Below, piece by piece: positions 43,657 to 48,748 of a DNA stretch of 48,748 nucleotides (within the stretch, counting starts at the first letter, position 1; each line of letters opens with the position of its first letter). The position numbers and the translations under genes are program-made. This DNA comes from Desulfonauticus sp. Its GTDB lineage: Bacteria; Desulfobacterota; Desulfovibrionia; Desulfovibrionales; Desulfonatronovibrionaceae. Where the stretch lies: contig JAUZRP010000004.1 in the NCBI GenBank assembly GCA_030950395.1, forward strand, positions 1 through 48,748, read 5' to 3'. The notes beneath the pieces were generated by a model, which saw nothing but the letters and a program-made list of their open reading frames with translations, was not told the DNA's origin and made no database searches.

Positions 43657-44419
43657 AAAAAGTCTTGGACAACACTTTTTGGTTGATAAAAATATTTGTG
43701 TAAAGATAGTAAATTCTTTAGATCTTCAGCCTAAGGACGTGTTGCTAGAAATTGGGCCAGGTCAAGGCGCGCTTACCAGAGTTATTGCTGAGTCTAAATT
43801 GCAGTGGTATATTGGGTTGGAAAAGGATAGGGAACTGATTCCTTTTTTAAAAAAAGAATTTTTGAACTTTGATTTTGTGAACGTAGATGCTACTAATTTT
43901 TGTTGGTCAAAATTAAATCAGGTTCAAAATTTAAAATTAGTTGGCAATTTGCCTTATAATGTGGCGTCTTTGTTGTTGTGGGACGTGTTGAGTTCTTTGT
44001 CTTCTTATGACGTAGCGGTTTTTATGGTCCAAAAAGAAGTGGCTCAGCGTATTGTGGCTGCTCCTGGAAGCAAAGTTTATGGGGCTTTAAGTGTGTGGTT
44101 ACAGTCTTTCTCCTGTCCCCAATTGTTGTTTCACGTTTCACCCAAAGTATTTTTTCCAGAACCCAAGGTCTGGTCGTCTGTGCTTTTATTTAGACCAAGA
44201 GCAGATAGGGCTATTGTGCCGAAAGATAAATTAAGTTACGTGTTAAAGATTTTTTTTCAGCATCGTAGAAAACAAATTCAAAAAATTCTAAAAACCTATT
44301 TAAATCAAAAAGACAAAGATTTATTCACCCGTCTAAACATTGACCCTACCTTTAGACCTGAGAATTTGACAGTTTCTGATTATTGGAAACTGGCTAACTA
44401 TCTTTTTTCTTGGCAATAA
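43631..44419 (+). CDS. rsmA: 16S rRNA dimethyladenosine transferase RsmA (KsgA), apparent AUU start
   Basis: Dimethylates two adjacent adenines in helix 45 of 16S rRNA. The conserved KKSLGQHFLVDKNI lies upstream of the first ATG/GTG/TTG (TTG 43679), so a normal start would delete the SAM-site entry. In frame from ATT 43631, AGGGAG at 43618-43623 sits seven nt upstream, giving 262 residues. Motif LLEIGPGQGALTRVI binds SAM, and VGNLPYNVASLLLW is the N-L-P-Y catalytic motif. An AUU start like that of infC is the simplest reading; a frameshift or sequence error is the alternative. Confidence 0.9.
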   Translation: MPGLEKYPKKSLGQHFLVDKNICVKIVNSLDLQPKDVLLEIGPGQGALTRVIAESKLQWYIGLEKDRELIPFLKKEFLNFDFVNVDATNFCWSKLNQVQNLKLVGNLPYNVASLLLWDVLSSLSSYDVAVFMVQKEVAQRIVAAPGSKVYGALSVWLQSFSCPQLLFHVSPKVFFPEPKVWSSVLLFRPRADRAIVPKDKLSYVLKIFFQHRRKQIQKILKTYLNQKDKDLFTRLNIDPTFRPENLTVSDYWKLANYLFSWQ

Positions 44420-44487
44420 AATCCATCACCCAATTACCTATCGCCAACCAATCCCTCTATCCTTTAAATAAAAAAACATTTTCATAC

Positions 44488-44523
44488 ATTTGTAGGGGCA
44501 ATTCATGAATTGCCCCTACAAAT
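44488..44523. repeat. 36-bp perfect palindrome between convergent genes
   Basis: The whole stretch 44488-44523 equals its own reverse complement: ATTTGTAGGGGCAATTCA followed by the complementary arm TGAATTGCCCCTACAAAT. It lies between rsmA (plus, ending 44419) and hydF (minus, ending 44589), so it could act as a bidirectional terminator. The same core occurs at 41505-41522 and, degraded, at 33802-33830. Confidence 0.95.
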
Positions 44524-44588
44524 TTGGATATCCGTCATCCCTGACGTATCCTCCATAGCTCATAGCCCCATAATCCATACCCCAATCC

Positions 44589-45812
44589 CTAACTTTCTTC
44601 AAAGCAGAGTTTGGCGTAGGGGAAGGGTTCTAGGCAGCGATTTATTACTCCTTGCAGAAAGGATATGGTCAATCCGTAATTGGTGATGGGCACGTTTTTT
44701 TGTTTTGCTTTGTAGATGCGGGTTAGCATTTCTTTTCTGTTTAGGGTGCAGGCCGCACAATGGATGATCAGTTTGTATTGTTCTAAATTTTCAGGGAAGT
44801 TTCTCCCTGCATATACGTCAAAGTTGATTTTGCCACCTATGTATTGCTGGAGCCAGCGGGGTATTTTTACTCGGCCAATATCATCAGCCAGAGGATGGTG
44901 GGTGCAGGCTTCGGCGATTAAGACTTTGTCTCCTGGTCGCAAGTTCTCAATGTTTTTTAGTCCTTTAGCAAAGGTTGGTAGATCTCCTTTAAATCTAGCC
45001 ATAACAATGGAAAAGGTGGTTACCTGTACATCTTTTGGGGTGTCGGCTACTGTTTTTAAAACGCACTGGGAATCGCAAATTACCAATTTGGGCTTGCGGT
45101 TTAAACGTTCTAGCGCGTCTCGAAGTTCTCTTTCTTTGACCACCATACAGTAGGCATCGTTATCCAGAATGTCTCTAATGGTTTGAACTTGAGGCAGGAT
45201 AAGCCGTCCCTTGGGAGCCTGCAGATCAATGGGCACGACTAAAATAGCCAATTCTCCTGCTGGGAGTAAATCTCCCACCAGAGTGGGAGGGTTAAACCAT
45301 TCTTTAGGAGTGGTTTGTAAAAGTAATTCTTTTAGTTCGTCTATACCCTGTTGGTTGATGGCTGATAGGGAGATAAAGGGAATACTTTGTTCTTTTAAGG
45401 AGAGTTCTAATTCTTTAGAAGGTGGGATGATGTCTTTTTTGTTTAGTACTACTAGAAAAGGGATGTTTTGTTCGTTGAAAATATTTTTTATTTTTTCTTC
45501 AAATTCTCCCCACACGTTTCCTTCTGTAACTAAAATGCCCAGATCCGTGCGTCCAAAGACTTCCATAGTTTTTTTGATCCGCATTTCTCCTAGTGCCCCA
45601 AGGTCGTCAATACCTGCGGTGTCAATAAAGACTACGGGCCCTAAGGGAAGGAGCTCCATAGCCTTTTCTACAGGATCGGTGGTAGTGCCTGGAGTATCTG
45701 AGACTATAGATATGGACTGAGAAGTTAGGGCATTTAAAAGAGAGGACTTACCAACGTTTCTGCGGCCAAATATTCCTATATGTAATCTTAGTCCTTTGGG
45801 AGTTTTTTGCAT
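44589..45812 (-). CDS. hydF: [FeFe]-hydrogenase maturation GTPase HydF
   Basis: Scaffold GTPase for H-cluster assembly. 407 residues: N-terminal G domain with HIGIFGRRNVGKSSLLNAL (P-loop), VSDTPGTTTDPVEKAMEL, DTAGIDDLGALG and LNKKDIIPP; a dimerisation domain; and the C-terminal [4Fe-4S]-binding part with ACTHHPLADDIGR and IHCAACTLNRKEM (C-x-H plus H-C-x2-C). It overlaps hydE by 25 nt, so translation is coupled. No HydG is in the window. Confidence 0.97.
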   Translation of the reverse strand: MQKTPKGLRLHIGIFGRRNVGKSSLLNALTSQSISIVSDTPGTTTDPVEKAMELLPLGPVVFIDTAGIDDLGALGEMRIKKTMEVFGRTDLGILVTEGNVWGEFEEKIKNIFNEQNIPFLVVLNKKDIIPPSKELELSLKEQSIPFISLSAINQQGIDELKELLLQTTPKEWFNPPTLVGDLLPAGELAILVVPIDLQAPKGRLILPQVQTIRDILDNDAYCMVVKERELRDALERLNRKPKLVICDSQCVLKTVADTPKDVQVTTFSIVMARFKGDLPTFAKGLKNIENLRPGDKVLIAEACTHHPLADDIGRVKIPRWLQQYIGGKINFDVYAGRNFPENLEQYKLIIHCAACTLNRKEMLTRIYKAKQKNVPITNYGLTISFLQGVINRCLEPFPYAKLCFEES

Positions 45813-46777
45813 TTTAGACTTCCTCCTTTTCCCTGGCCAGATTTACGGCCAGCTCGTTTGATTAAGTTTTTGGTCAAGGCAAGCGTAACTTTGGCCTTGT
45901 TATTGTAAATGTTATAATTTTTTTCGTAACGTTGAGGAGTAAAATTGGGCATAATGACGTTGGCTCCAGCCCCTAAGGCCAATAATTGGCCCTGCTCAGG
46001 GTCAAGAGTGGCAAGAGCCGTAGTAACTGGGAGGTGGATGGTTTGGTTAGTTATTCTTACCAGAGAGAGCACTTTGAGGGTCAATTCTAAATCTCCAGGG
46101 GGATGATCTTTTAAAGGAGTGTCTTTTTGGGGAATAAAAGGACCAATCCCTGCCATGTCTGCCTCAAATTGTTTTATAAGCAAAATGTCTTCTGCAAGGG
46201 TATCCAATGTTTGTCCGGGCAATCCCACGATACAACCCAAGCCGATTTCGTAATTTAAAGTTTTTAAAACAGAGATAGCTTTTAATCTTTCGGTCAGAGT
46301 TTTACCAGGGTGAAGGCGGGCATAAAGATTGGGATCGGCTGTTTCGTGTTTCATCAAATATCTATCAGCCCCGACTTTTTTCCAAAGTTCAAAGTCTTTA
46401 AAATTTCTTTCTCCCAGAGATAAGGTAATGGCCACGTCAGCTTTTTGTTTTATCTGTTCGATAATGGTAGCAATGGTTTGGGCACTGTAGGCAAAATCGT
46501 CACCTGATTGCAAAACAATAGTTTTAACCCCTTGTCTGGCAATATCTAAGGCCAATTGCACGATTTCTTCTGGGGACATCCTATAGCGACTAATGTTTTT
46601 ATTTTCTTTGCGCAGTCCACAATAAAGACAACTTCGACAACAATAATTGGAAAATTCTATAATACCCCGAATGTGAACTTCATCTCCCACCTCTTTTTTT
46701 CGCACCTGGTCAGCCTGCTGTAAAAGCTGGGTTAGAGGAGTGTGGGCTAAATGATGTATTATTTCGTCTTTAGTCAT
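45788..46777 (-). CDS. hydE: [FeFe]-hydrogenase maturation radical SAM protein HydE
   Basis: Radical-SAM enzyme of H-cluster assembly. 329 residues from ATG 46777 (AAGGAA nine nt upstream); the frame is open to TTG 46807. The [4Fe-4S] motif is CCRSCLYCGLR (C-x3-C-x2-C). HIRGIIEFSNYC precedes it and IVLQSGDDFAY, MKHETADPNLYARLHPG and VGLPGQTLDTLAEDI follow, as in HydE/BioB-like barrels. It is upstream of hydF with overlapping ends. Confidence 0.96.
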   Translation of the reverse strand: MTKDEIIHHLAHTPLTQLLQQADQVRKKEVGDEVHIRGIIEFSNYCCRSCLYCGLRKENKNISRYRMSPEEIVQLALDIARQGVKTIVLQSGDDFAYSAQTIATIIEQIKQKADVAITLSLGERNFKDFELWKKVGADRYLMKHETADPNLYARLHPGKTLTERLKAISVLKTLNYEIGLGCIVGLPGQTLDTLAEDILLIKQFEADMAGIGPFIPQKDTPLKDHPPGDLELTLKVLSLVRITNQTIHLPVTTALATLDPEQGQLLALGAGANVIMPNFTPQRYEKNYNIYNNKAKVTLALTKNLIKRAGRKSGQGKGGSLKCKKLPKD

Positions 46778-47057
46778 TGGTGAGATTTCCTTTTTAATTA
46801 ATTCCAACCTGCTAATTGCTAACTACATTTTTAGTTGCGTTAGACCTAGAGTTGGTGGTAAATCTTTTGGAGAGAAGTATAGTCAAATTAGTAGAAAAAA
46901 TGAACTAAAAAATTACGCTAATAAAAAGTTTGTTTCGCTTCCTTACAATGATCAATGTGGGATTAAAAAGTAAGAGAGGTTGAGATTAAGGTATAGAGGT
47001 CTAGGGTTTTCGGGTGAGGTTAATTTTTAATAAAAACATTTCTTGAGGTCTGCACGG

Positions 47058-48227
47058 GTGGGAATGAAAAAAAAAGTGCAAAGTCCATTTTTGGATTTTA
47101 TTTTAAAGGAATGGTTACTCATTACCTCTGGGGTTGGTTTAGTTGTCACTTCAATTGGGGCAAGACGACTTCCTGCGTATTCTTTTCAGGACTTTGAAGT
47201 GTTATTTGTTTTATGGATTTTGTTTGTATCGGTTCAGGGGCTTAATAATTCTGGGCTAATAACCTATATCGCCCAAAAAATAGAGCAGGGCACATTTATT
47301 TCTTTTAAATTGGTTTTGAGCACGTTTTTTCTCTCTATGGTAGTTACCAATGACGTGGCTTTAATTGTGATTGTGCCGCTGACGTTGTTGTTGCCTTTGA
47401 GATATAAAGGCTTAGTAGTGATTTTAGAGGCTATGGCTGCCAATGCAGGTTCTGCTTTGACTCCTTTTGGTAATCCTCAAAATTTGTTTATTTACTGGTC
47501 TTATAACTTATCTTTTGGTCAGTTTGTAGGCGCTATTGCTCCTTTCTCTTTGACTTTTCTAGTGGTGTTAGGTTTGGGAGCGTTTTTGCTTTCTTGTGCT
47601 GAGCACTCCCAGAAAAAACTGACTTTTAAGTTTTTTTCTGCTCCAAATATCAGTTTTAAAGCCTGTCTTCAGGGGATAAAAAATGTAAATTTTGACTTTT
47701 GGCAAGCACCAGGCATTAGTAAGAAAGCCTGGGTTTATTTAGTATTAGTTATTTTTGTTTTGTTAATAGTACTTCACGTCTTACCTCTGGCAACCGGCCT
47801 TATAGTGGTGTTTTTTGCCTTACTTTGGGATGTAGAGGCTTTAAAAGTGGATTATTCTTTGCTCGTTAGTTTCTTTTTTTTCTTTGGATTTTCCGATAAT
47901 ATAAAATTATTTTTACCTCCTTCAATTTTGAGTTCAAAACACGTGTTTTTGTTTTCTGCTTTAGCTAGTCAATTAATAAGTAATGTGCCTGCAGCTTTGT
48001 TATTTTCTAATTTTACTTCCAATTGGTTGGGTTTACTTTGGGGAGTAAATGCAGGAGGTTTTGGAAGTCTTTTGGGATCGTTGGCCAATTTAATTGCTTA
48101 TAAGATTTACATTACTAGATCCCGGACCAAAGACTTACACTTGTTTACCCTTCAGTTTTTTATACTTGGATACGTAGCTTTTTTTATTAGCTTTGGTTTG
48201 TATTTTTTATTTATGATGCCCCGCTGA
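47058..48227 (+). CDS. Ion-transporter-superfamily permease (ArsB/NhaD/SLC13-like)
   Basis: 389 residues and about ten membrane helices. VVTNDVALIVIVPLTLLLPL and ALTPFGNPQNLFIYW are the typical VTNDxALI and T-PxGNPQN motifs of ion-transporter-superfamily carriers; a second set appears near the end (SNVPAALLFSNF and GANAG-like GVNAGGFGSLLGSLANL). Likely substrates are an anion such as citrate, arsenite or sulfate, or Na+; I cannot choose. Starts at TTG 47043, GTG 47058 or ATG 47064; GTG 47058 has GAGGT eight nt upstream. It runs opposite to hydE and converges with the hydrogenase gene. Confidence 0.83.
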   Translation: MGMKKKVQSPFLDFILKEWLLITSGVGLVVTSIGARRLPAYSFQDFEVLFVLWILFVSVQGLNNSGLITYIAQKIEQGTFISFKLVLSTFFLSMVVTNDVALIVIVPLTLLLPLRYKGLVVILEAMAANAGSALTPFGNPQNLFIYWSYNLSFGQFVGAIAPFSLTFLVVLGLGAFLLSCAEHSQKKLTFKFFSAPNISFKACLQGIKNVNFDFWQAPGISKKAWVYLVLVIFVLLIVLHVLPLATGLIVVFFALLWDVEALKVDYSLLVSFFFFFGFSDNIKLFLPPSILSSKHVFLFSALASQLISNVPAALLFSNFTSNWLGLLWGVNAGGFGSLLGSLANLIAYKIYITRSRTKDLHLFTLQFFILGYVAFFISFGLYFLFMMPR

Positions 48228-48266
48228 GCGGTCGAAAAAATCGTAAGACCACTCAGCAGGGGTTTT
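48219..48266. terminator. Bidirectional terminator between permease and hydrogenase gene
   Basis: CCCC-GCTGAG-C-GGTC (48219-48233) pairs with GACC-A-CTCAGC-A-GGGG (48247-48262), with one internal mismatch and one bulged A, followed by TTTT. It includes the stop codon of the permease gene. The minus-strand hydrogenase gene ends at 48275, so the hairpin lies between the ends of two convergent genes. Confidence 0.85.
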
Positions 48267-48274
48267 GGGACTTA

Positions 48275-48748
48275 TTATTCTTTGGAACGATCTATGTAGT
48301 GAGTGTGGAGAAGGTGATGGGCTAATTCGCTTACAGGTTGGCTTAAAAAGTCCTTATAGAGCTGGAGTACTTCTGGGTTTTCATGGGATTTTCTTAAAGG
48401 ACAATTTTTGTCATCTGTATTTAAGGCGTTTGTTCTGGTTTTAACTGTTTCTGTGTTGGTAGGTATAGGTTGTCCACCGCCACCAATACATCCACCCGGG
48501 CAAGCCATAAATTCTATGAACGTATAGTCCTTAAATTCTCCCCCTTGTTTAATAGAATCACAGACCTTGCGGGCGTTACTCAAACCGTGAGCCACGGCTA
48601 CCTTAATCTCCTTATCCCCTATCTTGATTACTGCTCGTTTAATCCCATCCAGAGTGCCAAGGTCTTCAAATTCTAGCTTTTCCAACGTAGAGCCAGTGAT
48701 AAGTTCGTAAGCCGTTCGCAAAGCAGCTTCCATTACTCCACCTGTACG
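48275..48748 (-). CDS. hydA: [FeFe]-hydrogenase, C-terminal part of the catalytic subunit (partial)
   Basis: The frame runs off the right edge; 157 residues are visible. TGGVMEAALRTAYE and FIEFMACPGGCIGGGGQP are conserved H-cluster segments (the L3 motif with the cysteine that bridges to the [4Fe-4S] subcluster). After NCPLRKSHENPEVLQLYKDF the C-terminal small-subunit-like domain ends with HHLLHTHY. The enzyme reversibly interconverts protons and H2. Whether it is monomeric or NAD(P)-linked cannot be told from this end. HydE and HydF, needed for its maturation, are encoded on the same strand about 1.5 kb away. Confidence 0.95.
   Translation of the reverse strand, partial: RTGGVMEAALRTAYELITGSTLEKLEFEDLGTLDGIKRAVIKIGDKEIKVAVAHGLSNARKVCDSIKQGGEFKDYTFIEFMACPGGCIGGGGQPIPTNTETVKTRTNALNTDDKNCPLRKSHENPEVLQLYKDFLSQPVSELAHHLLHTHYIDRSKE

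Noticed and set aside
44716-45720. Two plus-strand open frames opposite hydF
   Set aside because: Antisense to a clearly conserved gene; no independent motif.

Overview
The window reads as a bacterial chromosome segment of low GC content (my estimate is in the mid to high 30s percent). It most likely comes from an anaerobic sulfate-reducer-like member of the Desulfobacterota, order Desulfovibrionales. The pointers are a selenocysteine-containing SelD next to a selenium-type LysR regulator, [FeFe]-hydrogenase with HydE and HydF, a fused uroporphyrinogen methyltransferase/synthase, a DUF3568 lipoprotein and a GAK-type gene cluster. A low-GC thermophilic genus such as Desulfonauticus or Desulfothermus is only a guess.

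Layout. 1-14061: the end of tuf, then one tightly packed plus-strand S10-spc-alpha ribosomal operon (rpsJ to rplQ, with secY, map and rpoA), closed by a clear terminator. 14211-17702: a three-gene overlapping selenium operon (LysR regulator, selD with an in-frame UGA at codon 15 and a SECIS-like hairpin, and a ferredoxin/ASKHA reductive-activator-like protein). 17861-25255: HU, a 59-residue membrane protein, rpsU, mutS2, dnaG, rpoD and a secreted thermonuclease-like protein. 25313-28403: small envelope and hypothetical genes, two with 21-bp repeats encoding coiled-coil heptads, plus an HD-domain protein. 28658-33639: valS, cobA/hemD and purN.

34217-41410 is the most interesting stretch. It matches the uncharacterised GAK arrangement (ATP-grasp, amphi-Trp and HprK-related kinase families plus a CofD-like protein). 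Here it is preceded by a PHP-like metal-dependent hydrolase candidate and by a PhoU-like/aminoglycoside-phosphotransferase-like fusion. Several members look like enzymes of phosphoryl or nucleotide transfer, and two small amphi-Trp proteins look like partners or substrates. The AT-rich region upstream carries 11-nt direct repeats resembling a Pho box. The cluster ends at a strong terminator.

41528-42636 is a CRISPR array of 15 repeats and 14 spacers with no cas genes in the window. It is probably transcribed on the minus strand from a leader on its right. Several spacers look like translation-start regions. Then come tRNA-Arg(ACG) on the minus strand, a DUF2062 membrane protein, rsmA (apparently with an AUU start), a 36-bp perfect palindrome, hydF and hydE on the minus strand, an ion-transporter-superfamily permease, and the C-terminal part of an [FeFe]-hydrogenase running off the right edge.
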